A stretch of 64,000 nt of DNA, taken from assembly GCF_016863095.1 (NCBI RefSeq), contig NZ_BOOF01000041.1:1-64000 (forward strand), given 5' to 3'. Shown one piece after another: positions 8,793-18,014 of this stretch (its first letter is position 1; each line of letters opens with the position of its first letter). Position numbers and translations under genes: made by a program. Source of the DNA: Microbispora siamensis (GTDB lineage: Bacteria; Actinomycetota; Actinomycetes; Streptosporangiales; Streptosporangiaceae). The notes under the pieces are model-generated. The model ran no database searches. It was not told the origin of the DNA and saw only the letters and a program-made list of their open reading frames with translations.

Positions 8793-9602
8793 GTGAAGCG
8801 CGTACGGCTCGACAGCGAACTCGTACGCCGCGGGCTCGCCCGGTCCAGAGAGCAGGCGGCCCAGCTCATCGAGGCGGGCCGGGTCAGCGTCGGAGGACGG
8901 GTGGCGGGCAAGGCGGCCACGCAGGTGGACACCGCCGCCCCCATCGTTGTCGCCGAGACGGCCGAGGGACCCGACTACGTGTCCAGGGGCGCGCACAAGC
9001 TGCTCGGCGCGCTGCGTGCGTTCGAAGGGCTCCGCGTCGAGGGGCGCCGGTGCCTCGACGCGGGAGCCTCGACCGGCGGCTTCACCGACGTGCTGCTCAG
9101 GCACGGCGCCGCCCACGTGCTCGCGGTCGACGTGGGATACGGCCAGCTCGCCTGGTCGCTGCGTACGGACGAGCGGGTCACGGTGATGGAGCGGGTCAAC
9201 GTGCGCGACCTGACCCCGGAGATGGTGGGCGAGCCGCCGACGCTGATCGTGGGAGACCTGTCCTTCATCTCCCTCCGGCTCGTCCTCCCGGCCCTGGTGC
9301 GCTGCGCGGCCGAGGTGGCGGAGTTCGCGATGCTGGTCAAGCCGCAGTTCGAGGTGGGCAAGGAGCGCGTGGGCTCGGGAGGCGTCGTACGCGACCCGGC
9401 TCTGCGGGCGGAGGCGGTGCGGGACGTCGCTGCGGCGGCGGGCTCGCTGGGCCTGACCGTGAAGGGCGTGACGGCGAGCCCGCTGCCGGGGCCGTCGGGG
9501 AACGTGGAATACGTTCTGTGGCTCGGGAAGGGGCCGGGACACGACCCCGTGCCCGACGTGGACGCGGCCATCGACACGGCGGTCGCGGAGGGGCCCCGGT
9601 GA
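8793..9602 (+). CDS. tlyA: TlyA-type 16S/23S rRNA 2'-O-methyltransferase
   Basis: 269 residues. The N-terminal S4 RNA-binding domain (LDSELVRRGLARSREQAAQL, residues about 4-60) is followed by an RrmJ/FtsJ-type SAM methyltransferase: CLDAGASTGGFTDVLL binds SAM, and GDLSFISL and LVKPQFEVGKE hold catalytic residues. Mycobacterial TlyA methylates 16S C1409 and 23S C1920, and its loss gives capreomycin resistance. GTG 8793 has GGAG 8 nt upstream. It is followed by nadK and recN, as in mycobacteria. Confidence 0.95.
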   Translation: MKRVRLDSELVRRGLARSREQAAQLIEAGRVSVGGRVAGKAATQVDTAAPIVVAETAEGPDYVSRGAHKLLGALRAFEGLRVEGRRCLDAGASTGGFTDVLLRHGAAHVLAVDVGYGQLAWSLRTDERVTVMERVNVRDLTPEMVGEPPTLIVGDLSFISLRLVLPALVRCAAEVAEFAMLVKPQFEVGKERVGSGGVVRDPALRAEAVRDVAAAAGSLGLTVKGVTASPLPGPSGNVEYVLWLGKGPGHDPVPDVDAAIDTAVAEGPR

Positions 9603-9627
9603 GCGCGGGCGGCGAGGCGTGGAGACG

Positions 9628-10575
9628 ATGAGCGCGATGAGCACGGGCGGCGCGACGGACGACCGGGCGGACGCCAAGAGGACCGTCCTGGTCACGGCGC
9701 ACACGGGCCGGGAGGCGGCCGTGCGCAGCGCCCGCCTGGTGATGGAACGGCTGATCGAGGCGGGCATCAACGTCCGGGTGCTCGACGAGGAGGCCGAGGA
9801 GCTCGGCTGCGCCCACGCCGAGGTGGTCCCGGACAACGGGGCGGCGCTGGAGGAGGCCGAGCTGATCATCGTCCTCGGCGGTGACGGCACGCTGCTGCGC
9901 GCCGCCGAGATGGCCCGCCCGGCCGCGGTGCCGCTGCTCGGCGTGAACCTGGGGCATGTGGGCTTCCTCGCCGAGGCGGAGGTGGAGGACCTGTCGTCCG
10001 TGGTGGACCTGGTGGTCGAGGGCCGCTACGAGGTCGAGGAGCGCATGACGATCGAGGTCGTCGTGCGCCTGAACGGCTCGGTGCTCGCGCGGACCTGGGC
10101 GCTCAACGAGGCGTCGGTCGAGAAGAAGGACCGCATGCTGGAGGTCGTCGCGGAGATCGACGGCCGGCCGCTGTCGCGCTGGGGGTGCGACGGCGTGATC
10201 TGCGCGACCCCCACCGGTTCGACGGCGTACGCCTTCTCGGCGGGCGGTCCGGTCGTGTGGCCCGAGGTGGAGGCGCTGCTCCTGGTGCCCAACAGCGCCC
10301 ACGCCCTGTTCGCCCGGCCGATGGTGGTGTCGCCGAAGTCCACGCTCGCGCTGGAGATCCTCCCCGACACCAGCGCCGGTGTGCTGTGGTGCGACGGCCG
10401 CCGCCGTTTCGACATCCCGCCCGGCGCCCGCGTGGAGGTCCGCAGGGGCGAGGTGCCCGTACGGCTGGCCCGCCTGCTCGGCGTGGAGACCACAGGCGCG
10501 CCCTTCACCGACCGCCTGGTCGCGAAGTTCGGATTGCCGGTGCAGGGCTGGCGGGGCCGCGTACGCTCCGGTTGA
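9628..10575 (+). CDS. nadK: NAD kinase
   Basis: About 315 residues. It phosphorylates NAD to NADP in the cytosol. The GGDGT loop (VLGGDGTLLRAAE), the NLGHVGFLAE motif and the TPTGSTAYAFSAGGP segment of the C-terminal beta-sandwich are all intact. ATG 9628 is chosen with GAGG about 10 nt upstream; GTG 9619 and ATG 9637 are also in frame. It sits between tlyA and recN. Confidence 0.95.
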   Translation: MSAMSTGGATDDRADAKRTVLVTAHTGREAAVRSARLVMERLIEAGINVRVLDEEAEELGCAHAEVVPDNGAALEEAELIIVLGGDGTLLRAAEMARPAAVPLLGVNLGHVGFLAEAEVEDLSSVVDLVVEGRYEVEERMTIEVVVRLNGSVLARTWALNEASVEKKDRMLEVVAEIDGRPLSRWGCDGVICATPTGSTAYAFSAGGPVVWPEVEALLLVPNSAHALFARPMVVSPKSTLALEILPDTSAGVLWCDGRRRFDIPPGARVEVRRGEVPVRLARLLGVETTGAPFTDRLVAKFGLPVQGWRGRVRSG

Positions 10576-10757
10576 CCGCGAGACGCGCCGTGGTCCACAG
10601 CGAGTTGTGGTGGTTGATGGTGATATGCCGGGTGAGCAGGGCTTTCGTGTCCACAGATTCTCGTTCGGGTCGCGGTCCGGACACGCTGTCCTCGAAAATC
10701 TTGACGAGTTACGCGTAGGATCTCTGGCGAGTTCGGTCGGCAAAACGGGAGGGACCA

Positions 10758-12527
10758 GTGCGGCCACGGGTCGAGGAGGTCCGCATCCAGGGGCTCGGCG
10801 TGATCGACGAGGCCGTACTGGAGCTGTCACCGGGATTCACCGTCGTCACGGGTGAGACGGGGGCCGGCAAGACGATGGTCGTCACCGGTCTAGGCCTGCT
10901 GTTCGGGGGGCGGGCCGACCCGGCCAGGGTCCGGCCGGGCGCCGACAAGGCGCTGATCGAGGGCACGCTCGTGATCGAGCCCGGGGGCCGCGTGGCCCAG
11001 CAGGTCGCCGACGTCGGCGGCGAGGTCGAGGACGGGCAGCTCATCATCTCCCGCTCGGTCTCCGCGGAGGGCCGCTCCCGCGCCTGGCTGGGCGGCCGTG
11101 CGGTGCCCGTGGGCACGTTGACGTACATCGCCGACGACCTCGTGGCCGTGCACGGGCAGATGGACCAGCAGCGGCTGCTGCAGCCCGGCAGGCAGCGCGC
11201 GGCGCTCGACCGCTACGCCGGTGACGAGCTGGTCAAACCCCTGCGGGCCTACGAGCAGGCCTACAAGCGGCACAAGCAGGTGGGCGAGCTGCTCCACGAG
11301 CTGACCGTCAAGGCCAGGGAGCGGGCGCAGGAGGCCGACGTGCTGCGGTTCGGCCTGGAGGAGATCGAGAAGGTCGAGCCCAGGGCGGGGGAGGACGCCG
11401 AGCTGAAGGAGGAGGCCGAGCGGCTCTCGCATGCCGACGCGTTGCGCACCGCCGCCACGACCGCTCACGCGGCGCTGCTCGGCGATCCGATGTCGAGCGC
11501 GCAGGACGTGCAGGACGCCGTGTCGCTGCTCGGTCACGCGAAGGCGGCCGTGGAGTCCGTGCGCGACTTCGACCCCGCGCTCGCCGGGCTCGCCGACCGC
11601 CTGGCCGAGGCCGGTTACCTGGTCTCCGACGTGGCGACCGAGCTGGCCGCGTACGCCGAGTCGGTCGAGGCCGACCCGGCGCGGCTGGCCGCCGTGCAGG
11701 AGCGCAGGGCGGCGCTGAACGGGCTCATGCGCAAGTACGGCGAGGACGTCACGGCGGTTCTCGCGTGGGCGCAGCGGGCCGCCGAGAGGCTGACGGAGCT
11801 CGAAGGCGACGACGAGCGCATCGAGGAGCTGACACGGGAGCACGGTGAACTCACCGAGCGGCTGGGCGAGCTGGCCGGTGAGCTGACGGCGATCCGCACC
11901 GCGGCGGCCGACCGGTTCGGCCAGGCGGTGACCGAGGAGCTGACCGCGCTCGCCATGCCGCACGCCCGGGTGAGCGTGGCGATCACCGCCACCGACGGTT
12001 TCGGCCCGCACGGTGTGGACGAGGTCGAGCTCCGGCTGGCATCCCATCCCGCCGCGCCGCCGCTGCCGCTGACGAAGGGCGCCTCCGGCGGCGAGCTGAG
12101 CCGGGTGATGCTCGCCATCGAGGTGGTCTTCGCCGGTGCCGACCCCGTTCCGACGTTCGTGTTCGACGAGGTCGACGCGGGGGTGGGCGGCAAGGCGGCC
12201 GTGGAGATCGGCAGGCGGCTGGCCAAGCTCGCCAGGACGGCGCAGGTCATCGTGGTCACCCACCTGCCGCAGGTGGCGGCCTTCGCCGACCAGCACCTCG
12301 TGGTCGAGAAGGCGAGCGACGGCAGGGTGGTCCGCAGCGGCGTCGTGACGCTCGACCAGGAGGGCCGCGAGCGGGAGCTGTCGCGGATGCTCGCCGGCCT
12401 GGAGGACTCCGAGCTCGGCCGGGCGCACGCCGCCGAGCTGCTGTCCATCGCTGCCGCCGACAAGGCCGCCTGGGAGAAGGCGTCCCCGGGGGCGACCAGG
12501 CGCGGGGGCCGCCGCGCCGCCGGCTGA
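10758..12527 (+). CDS. recN: DNA repair ATPase RecN
   Basis: 589 residues. SMC-like protein acting in double-strand break repair. Walker A is GETGAGKT (residues about 31-38), the central 150-350 region is a coiled coil with hinge, and the C-terminal half has the signature KGASGGELSRVMLA and Walker B FVFDEVDAGVGG. GTG 10758 is preceded by GGGAGGGA. RecN is SOS-controlled in many bacteria, but I found no clear actinobacterial LexA box in the 182 nt upstream. Confidence 0.95.
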   Translation: MRPRVEEVRIQGLGVIDEAVLELSPGFTVVTGETGAGKTMVVTGLGLLFGGRADPARVRPGADKALIEGTLVIEPGGRVAQQVADVGGEVEDGQLIISRSVSAEGRSRAWLGGRAVPVGTLTYIADDLVAVHGQMDQQRLLQPGRQRAALDRYAGDELVKPLRAYEQAYKRHKQVGELLHELTVKARERAQEADVLRFGLEEIEKVEPRAGEDAELKEEAERLSHADALRTAATTAHAALLGDPMSSAQDVQDAVSLLGHAKAAVESVRDFDPALAGLADRLAEAGYLVSDVATELAAYAESVEADPARLAAVQERRAALNGLMRKYGEDVTAVLAWAQRAAERLTELEGDDERIEELTREHGELTERLGELAGELTAIRTAAADRFGQAVTEELTALAMPHARVSVAITATDGFGPHGVDEVELRLASHPAAPPLPLTKGASGGELSRVMLAIEVVFAGADPVPTFVFDEVDAGVGGKAAVEIGRRLAKLARTAQVIVVTHLPQVAAFADQHLVVEKASDGRVVRSGVVTLDQEGRERELSRMLAGLEDSELGRAHAAELLSIAAADKAAWEKASPGATRRGGRRAAG

Positions 12528-13001
12528 GGGCTGCGGCCGTCGCCGGCCACTGCGCGGTGCCGTGCAGGCGCGGTGCGGTGCAGGCGGTGCGGTGCAGGCG
12601 GTGCGGTGCAGGCGCGGTGTAGGCGCGGTGTAGGCGCGGTGTAGGCGCGGTGCGGTTTCGCGCGCGGGGGGCTCGCGGTTGCGGCAGCGCGAAATCGCGC
12701 AGATGCCGGGCCGGGGCGAGCCTGCTGGACCTGCCGCGGCTCGCCGCCGCCGGCCCGTCCAGCGCGTACACTCGGCGGGGCGCGCGCGGGGGTGACGTTT
12801 GGAGCAGGGCGCGCCGGGAAGCAGTCAAGCCCCGGCAACGAGGGGGCGGAGGAACGGGGGGCGGACGGCGTCGCGGAAGGTGTGCGTTGGCTCGGCTGCC
12901 CCCGGTCGGCGCACCTCGGCAACATCCCTGACTTGCAGTGACAATTCAGACGAGCCGTGGGGTGTGGAAGCGTGGCGGTCGCCGCCTCTGGCAGGATGGT
13001 C
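12528..13001. other. recN-steA intergenic region
   Basis: 474 nt without a convincing gene. The first part is the GC-rich tandem repeat at 12554-12655. The rest (12660-13001) is over 70% GC and probably contains the steA promoter and leader. A TACACT hexamer at 12767-12772 is a possible -10 element, but no matching -35 is visible. Confidence 0.45.
12554..12655. repeat. GCGGTG(C/T)AGGC tandem repeat
   Basis: About eight imperfect units of 11-14 bp, drifting from GCGGTGCAGGC forms to GCGGTGTAGGC forms across the array. It lies 27 nt after the recN stop. It has no open frame of its own. Confidence 0.7.
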
Positions 13002-14201
13002 ATGATGAAGGTCCCGAGCTTGAATGTTCCGGGCCTCCGCCGCAGGAAGGCCGACGGCCTTCCCGGGGTGACGGCAGTGGCGAGAATCGACAGGCGGACG
13101 AAGAGGCTGACCAAGCGCCTCAAGCCCGGGGAAATCGCGATTATCGATCACGTCGACATCGACCGGGTCAGCGGGGAGGCTCTCGTCGCGTGCGGCGTGG
13201 CGGCCGTGGTCAACGTCGCCGCGAGCATCAGCGGCCGTTACCCCAACCTCGGGCCGCAGATCCTGATCGACGCGGGCATCCCTCTGATCGACAACGCGTC
13301 GCCGGAACTGTTCGAGCGGATCGCCGACGGCGAGGTCGTCCGCGTCCACGACGGCATGGTCTACCTCGGCGAGGAACTCGTCGGCAAGGGGGAGCCGCAG
13401 ACCGCCGAGAGCGTCGAAGCGGCGATGACCGAGGCGCGCGCGGGCCTCGCCGTCCAGATCGAGGCCTTCGCCGCGAACACGATGGAGTACGTCCGGCGCG
13501 AGCGCGACCTTCTGATCGACGGGGTCGGCGTGCCCGACATCCGTACCTCCCTGGAGAACCGCCACGCCCTCATCGTGGTGCGGGGTTACCACTACAAGGA
13601 GGACATCGCCACGCTGCGGCCGTACATCCGGGAGTACCGCCCGGTGCTGATCGGCGTGGACGGCGGGGCGGACGCGCTGCTCGAGGCCGGGTACGTGCCC
13701 GACATCATCGTGGGCGACTTCGACTCCGTCTCGGAGAAGGCGCTGTGCTGCGGCGCCGAACTGGTCGTCCACGCCTATCGCGACGGGCGGGCGCCGGGGC
13801 TCGAGCGGGTGCGCAAGCTGGGCCAGGAGGCGGTCGTGTTCCCCGCGACCGGGACGAGCGAGGACATCGCGATGCTCCTGGCCGACGACAAGGGCGCCAC
13901 GCTGATCGTCGCGGTCGGCACCCACTGGACGCTCGACGAGTTCCTGGACAAGGGCAGGTCGGGCGCGGCGAGCACCTTCCTCACCCGCCTGCGGGTGGGC
14001 AGCAAGCTCGTGGACGCCAAGGGCGTGAGCAGGCTCTACCGCAGCCGGATCTCCACGCCCTCCCTGTTGCTGCTCGTGGCCACCACGCTGGTCACGATCG
14101 GCGTGGTCCTCTCGGTATCGCCGATTGGTCAGGTGTGGCTGAACGGCCTGCGCGTGGCCTGGAACGGCTTCATCTTCTGGCTGGTCGGACTCTTCTCGTG
14201 A
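13002..14201 (+). CDS. steA: SteA-like cytokinetic/cell-separation protein
   Basis: About 399 residues. The central region carries thiamine-pyrophosphokinase-like motifs (GVDGGADALLEAGY and VGDFDSVSE, residues about 220-245). One or two hydrophobic helices near the C-terminus (TPSLLLLVATTLVTIGVVL) anchor it in the membrane. SteA of Corynebacterium works with SteB in the RipC-FtsEX cell-separation pathway; Rv1697 is the mycobacterial counterpart. ATG 13002 has AGGA about 6 nt upstream; ATG 12996 and 13005 are close alternatives. It overlaps steB by 4 nt. Confidence 0.85.
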   Translation: MMKVPSLNVPGLRRRKADGLPGVTAVARIDRRTKRLTKRLKPGEIAIIDHVDIDRVSGEALVACGVAAVVNVAASISGRYPNLGPQILIDAGIPLIDNASPELFERIADGEVVRVHDGMVYLGEELVGKGEPQTAESVEAAMTEARAGLAVQIEAFAANTMEYVRRERDLLIDGVGVPDIRTSLENRHALIVVRGYHYKEDIATLRPYIREYRPVLIGVDGGADALLEAGYVPDIIVGDFDSVSEKALCCGAELVVHAYRDGRAPGLERVRKLGQEAVVFPATGTSEDIAMLLADDKGATLIVAVGTHWTLDEFLDKGRSGAASTFLTRLRVGSKLVDAKGVSRLYRSRISTPSLLLLVATTLVTIGVVLSVSPIGQVWLNGLRVAWNGFIFWLVGLFS

Positions 14202-15175
14202 TCGATTTCCGTTATCACCTCGTCTCGATCGTGGCGATCTTCCTCGCGCTCACGGTCGGCATCGTGCTGGGCAGCACCGTGCTCGAGCCCACGTTCTTCA
14301 AGTCGGCCGAGGAGATGACCGCGTCGCTGCGGCAGGCCAACGAGAAATACCTGACGCAGATCTCGCAGCTGCAGACGCGCGAGGAGGGCGGCGACTCGCT
14401 GGTCACGACCCACCTGCCCGAGCTCGTGCGCGGCCAGCTCGCGGGGGAGCGCGTCGTGCTCGTCGAGGCTCCCGGTGCGTCGGCCGCCCTGCGCGACCCG
14501 ATCGAGAAGCTCGTCACGAGCGCGGGCGCCTCCTACGCCGGCAGGGTCAGCCTGACCGAGAAGTTCGTCGAGGCCGAGCAGGCGAGCGTGGTGGACGGGC
14601 TGGCCACCAACCTCGCCCCGGCCGGCACCGCTTTCCCCGACGGGGCCACGCCGTACGACAAGGCCGCCGCGATGCTCGCCGGCGCGATCGTGACCAACGA
14701 CCGCGCGCAGGCGGGCCGGGCCAACCCCGCGGCCACCGGCGTGCTCGAGGCGTTCCAGGCGGGCGACTTCCTGACTCTGAACGGCGACCCCGAGCAGCGG
14801 GCGACGATGGCCATCGTGCTCGCGCCGGCCCAGCCGTACGAGGGGGAGGACGCCGACCGGCAGACGAACGCGCTCGTCTCGGTCGCGGCCGGCCTCGACA
14901 GCGGCGCTCTCGGCACCGTCCTGGCGGGCACCGTCACCGCCTCCGCCAACGGCGGCGTCATCGCGGCGCTGCACGACACCGGCGGCGTGGCCTCGGCGGT
15001 CTCGACCGTCGACACCGTCGATTTCGCCGCAGGCCGTGTCGTGGTGGTCTACGCTCTGCGGGAGCAACTGGCTGGCCGTTCGGGCTCGTACGGCATCGGC
15101 AGCGGCGCGACGGCGTTCGAGCCCACGGTGACCGCGCCCAGCCAGACCCCCACCCCGGCGGCGAGCCGGGGCTGA
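14198..15175 (+). CDS. steB: SteB / MctB-type membrane-anchored protein
   Basis: 325 residues. One N-terminal membrane helix (VSIVAIFLALTVGIVLGSTVL, about residues 9-29) is followed by a short coiled coil (about 35-70) and a large extracytoplasmic domain with an Ala/Pro/Thr-rich tail. The opening IDFRYHLVSIVAIFLAL is diagnostic of the family that includes SteB and mycobacterial Rv1698 (MctB, tied to copper export). The GTG start overlaps the steA stop (GTGA), so SteA and SteB are translationally coupled and probably form a complex. Confidence 0.85.
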   Translation: MIDFRYHLVSIVAIFLALTVGIVLGSTVLEPTFFKSAEEMTASLRQANEKYLTQISQLQTREEGGDSLVTTHLPELVRGQLAGERVVLVEAPGASAALRDPIEKLVTSAGASYAGRVSLTEKFVEAEQASVVDGLATNLAPAGTAFPDGATPYDKAAAMLAGAIVTNDRAQAGRANPAATGVLEAFQAGDFLTLNGDPEQRATMAIVLAPAQPYEGEDADRQTNALVSVAAGLDSGALGTVLAGTVTASANGGVIAALHDTGGVASAVSTVDTVDFAAGRVVVVYALREQLAGRSGSYGIGSGATAFEPTVTAPSQTPTPAASRG

Positions 15176-15227
15176 GCCGCCGACCGGCACATCACGCCTG
15201 ACGAACACGTAGAGAAGGGCAACAGCC

Positions 15228-16181
15228 GTGGCCAGACGTCCCCAGGCCGGCACCCGCGCCGCCGCGGTGCTCGGAGCCGCCGTCGGCGCCGCGCTCGGCG
15301 CGGCCGCCGCGCGCGCCGCCTTCGCCGCTTTCCGGCGCCGCCCGCCGATCGGCGACGAGAAGACCGCCGACGAGTACTGGACCCGGGTCAACCATCGGGG
15401 CGAGCCGGTCACGCTGCTGGAGGGCCCCGCGTTCGCCGCCGGCGCCGTGGCCGCCTCCGCCCTCGCCCCCGGCCTCCCGGTACGCGCCCGCGCGGCCGCC
15501 GTGCTCGCCGGCGCGGGCAGCGGCGTCCTCGGCGCGTACGACGACCTGTTCGGCACGACCTCGTCGAAGGGGTTCAAGGGCCATCTGGCCGCGCTCGCAC
15601 GCGGCGAGGTGACCAGCGGAGCGGTCAAGATCCTCGGCATCGGCGCGACCGGGCTCGCCGCGGCGGTCCTCGCCCCCCGGCACGCCCAGGGTGAGGGCGT
15701 GGTGGCGCGGTCCCTCGACACGCTCGTCGACGGCGCGCTGATCGCTGGCAGCGCCAATCTGGCCAACCTGTTCGACCTGCGGCCCGGCCGCGCGATCAAG
15801 GTGGGGCTGCTCGCCGGGGTCCCCCTGCTGGCCGCCTCGATTGCCGCGCCCTACGGCCCGCGCTCCCGTCAGGCCGCCGCGTTGACCGCCGTCCCGCTGG
15901 GCGCGGCGGCGGCGCTGCTGCCCGAGGACCTGGGCGAGCGGGCGATGCTCGGCGACGCCGGGGCGAACGCGCTCGGCGCGCTGCTCGGCCTGGCGGCCAC
16001 GGCCCGGCTGGGCAGGCCCGGCCGGATCGCCGCCCTCGGTGTCGTCGCCGCTCTCACCGCCGCCTCGGAGAAGGTCAGCTTCACCAAGGTCATCGCCGGC
16101 AACCGGGTGCTCAACCGCCTGGACATGCTCGGCCGCCGCGCTCCCCAGACCGCCCCCGGCTCGCCGGGGTCGCACGGGTGA
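15228..16181 (+). CDS. MraY/WecA-like lipid-phosphate sugar transferase
   Basis: 317 residues, multiple membrane helices. Recognisable family motifs: an acidic pair YDDLFG (residues about 104-109), then SSKGFKGHLAAL, the NLANLFDLRPGRA motif and GDAGANALGALLG. This family moves a phospho-sugar from a UDP-sugar to polyprenyl phosphate. It is shorter and more Ala-rich than MraY, and no other mur genes are nearby, so it is probably a paralogue for another wall or surface glycopolymer. GTG 15228 has AGAAGGG upstream. Its neighbours (MurJ-like flippase, glycosyltransferase) support a lipid-linked intermediate. Confidence 0.75.
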   Translation: MARRPQAGTRAAAVLGAAVGAALGAAAARAAFAAFRRRPPIGDEKTADEYWTRVNHRGEPVTLLEGPAFAAGAVAASALAPGLPVRARAAAVLAGAGSGVLGAYDDLFGTTSSKGFKGHLAALARGEVTSGAVKILGIGATGLAAAVLAPRHAQGEGVVARSLDTLVDGALIAGSANLANLFDLRPGRAIKVGLLAGVPLLAASIAAPYGPRSRQAAALTAVPLGAAAALLPEDLGERAMLGDAGANALGALLGLAATARLGRPGRIAALGVVAALTAASEKVSFTKVIAGNRVLNRLDMLGRRAPQTAPGSPGSHG

Positions 16182-16236
16182 CCTGGACGACCAGGGCCGT
16201 CCGCGGAGGCGTGCGGCACCGGCATGGGTAAGCGGA

Positions 16237-17919
16237 ATGGTTAGACGGCTCGGGGCGGGGATCGCGGGGGCGGCGGTCCTCATCGGGGTCATCACGGTCC
16301 TGGCGCGGGTGACCGGCTTCGCCAAGCAACTGGCGTTCGCGCGCACGGTCGGCACGAACTGCCTGGCCACCGCCTACTACACGGCCAACAACGTGCCGAA
16401 CATCGTGTTCGAGGTCGTGGTGGGCGGCGCACTCGCCGGGATGGTCGTCCCGGTGCTCGCCGGCGCCGCCGCCAGATCGGACGGCGGGGCGCGTGCGGAG
16501 GTCGGCCGGATCGCCTCCGCGTTGCTGACCTGGGTGATCGTGCTGCTGGTGCCGCTCGCGGCGCTGACCGCGCTGGTCGCGGCGCCGGTGGCGCGCCTGC
16601 TCGTCGGCTCCGAGGTGGAGCACTGCGACGTGGGCCAGGTGGCTGCCGTCGCCGCGCGCATGCTGGTCGTGTTCGCGCCGCAGATCCCGTTGTACGGCAT
16701 GGCCGTGGTGCTCTACGGCGTGCTGCAGGCCCATCGCCGCTTCTCGGGGCCGGCGCTGGCGCCGCTGGTGTCGAGCGTGGTGGTCATCATCGCCTACCTG
16801 GCCTTCGGGCCGCTCAGCGGCGGTCACAAGGACCCCGCCGCGGTGCCCGCGCCGGCCGAGATCGCGCTGTCTGCGGGCACGACGCTCGGCGTGCTGGCTC
16901 TGGTCGTCACCGTGGCCGGGCCCACGTGGCGGCTCGGCCTGCGGTGGCGGCCCACGCTCCGCTTTCCCGAGGGCGTCGCCGTACAGGTGCGGCGGCTCGC
17001 TCTGGCCGGGCTGAGCGCGCTGGTCGCCCAGCAGGCCGCCGCGGCGATCCTGATTCCCATCGCCAACCGCGTCGGCGGAGGCGCGCTGCCCGCCTACAAC
17101 TACGCGTGGGCGATCTACCAGGTGCCGTACGCCGTGCTCGCGGTGCCCATCGCGACCAGCGCGTTCCCCGCGCTCGCCGCCCGGGCGCAGGCCGAGGACG
17201 CGGACGGGGGCGGGGACGGAGGCGGGGGCGACGGCTTCGCGGCACTGGCGGCGCGGACGACACGCGCGGTCGTGCTGGTCTGCGGCCTGGCGGCCGGTGC
17301 GCTCGCCGCGGTCGCGGAACCGGTCGCGCACGTCTTCCTCGCCCGGGCCGACACCGCGGTCGCCGCAGCGGACTTCGCCCGGGGGATCGCGCTGTTCGCG
17401 CCGGGGCTCATCGGGTATGGCCTGGTGGCTCACCTCAGCCGGGTGCTGTACGCGGCGGGACAGGGCAGAGCGGCGGCCCGGGGGCAGGTCGCCGGATGGC
17501 TGGTCGTGGCCGTGGCCCAGGTGGCGTTCGTCCTCGTACTGCCGGACGGCTGGGGCCTGGGCGGGCTCGCACTCGGCCAGGCGGCCGGCATGACGGTAGG
17601 GGCAGGGCTGCTGCTGGCCTCGGTCGTGCGGGCGCGAGGGGCGCGGGCCGTTCACGGCGTCCCGCGGGCCGGTCTGGCCGCCCTGCTGGGCGGGGGCGCG
17701 GGCTTCCTCGCGGGCGCGGCGGCCGCGCGGCTTCCCCTGTCAGGCGAGGGCCCGTGGGGCGGGCTCCTGACGGCCGCTCTCGCCGGTCTGACCGCCGTGG
17801 TCGCGGGGGTCCTCGTCGCCGCCCTCGTGGATCGGAGAGACCTGACCGCCGCCCTGTCCGGAGTGAGACGCGGGAGAGGCGCGAGCCCGGCGGAGCCACC
17901 GGCCGAGGAGACGGTATGA
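16237..17919 (+). CDS. MurJ/MviN-like lipid flippase
   Basis: 560 residues, about 13-14 membrane helices, MOP superfamily. The start LIGVITVLARVTGFAKQLAF and TAYYTANNVPNIVFEVVVGG correspond to TM1-TM2 of MurJ. The second Arg of TM1 is Lys here, and the charged 'LLRR' segment of TM2 reads IVFE. Both changes suggest a substrate other than classical lipid II (inference from remembered alignments). A Gly/Asp-rich loop lies near residue 325. The stop overlaps the first of two tiny ORFs (ATGA), tying it to the downstream glycosyltransferase. Confidence 0.8.
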   Translation: MVRRLGAGIAGAAVLIGVITVLARVTGFAKQLAFARTVGTNCLATAYYTANNVPNIVFEVVVGGALAGMVVPVLAGAAARSDGGARAEVGRIASALLTWVIVLLVPLAALTALVAAPVARLLVGSEVEHCDVGQVAAVAARMLVVFAPQIPLYGMAVVLYGVLQAHRRFSGPALAPLVSSVVVIIAYLAFGPLSGGHKDPAAVPAPAEIALSAGTTLGVLALVVTVAGPTWRLGLRWRPTLRFPEGVAVQVRRLALAGLSALVAQQAAAAILIPIANRVGGGALPAYNYAWAIYQVPYAVLAVPIATSAFPALAARAQAEDADGGGDGGGGDGFAALAARTTRAVVLVCGLAAGALAAVAEPVAHVFLARADTAVAAADFARGIALFAPGLIGYGLVAHLSRVLYAAGQGRAAARGQVAGWLVVAVAQVAFVLVLPDGWGLGGLALGQAAGMTVGAGLLLASVVRARGARAVHGVPRAGLAALLGGGAGFLAGAAAARLPLSGEGPWGGLLTAALAGLTAVVAGVLVAALVDRRDLTAALSGVRRGRGASPAEPPAEETV

Positions 17920-18014
17920 ACGAGCTGATCAGTAGGCACAGCGTCTGGCGAGGCGCCGGATCGCGCGCCTCCGGCACGACCGGACTCCGAGCCGGAGGCG
18001 AGGAGGTGGCATGA
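17916..18014 (+). CDS. Tiny leader ORF 1 of a tandem pair
   Basis: 32 residues, sharing IS(R/K)HSVWR and LRAGGEE with the next ORF. Its ATG overlaps the flippase stop (ATGA) and its own stop overlaps the next ATG (ATGA). AGGAGG inside its 3' end is the ribosome site for ORF 2. It contains a 10-bp inverted repeat (17966-17975 with 17991-18000) next to that ribosome site. It may matter through the act of translation rather than the peptide. It could instead be a non-coding repeat that happens to stay open. Confidence 0.5.
   Translation: MNELISRHSVWRGAGSRASGTTGLRAGGEEVA

Noticed and set aside
10576-10757. LexA/SOS box before recN
   Set aside because: No CGAAC-N4-GTTCG-like palindrome is present; only isolated half-site strings.
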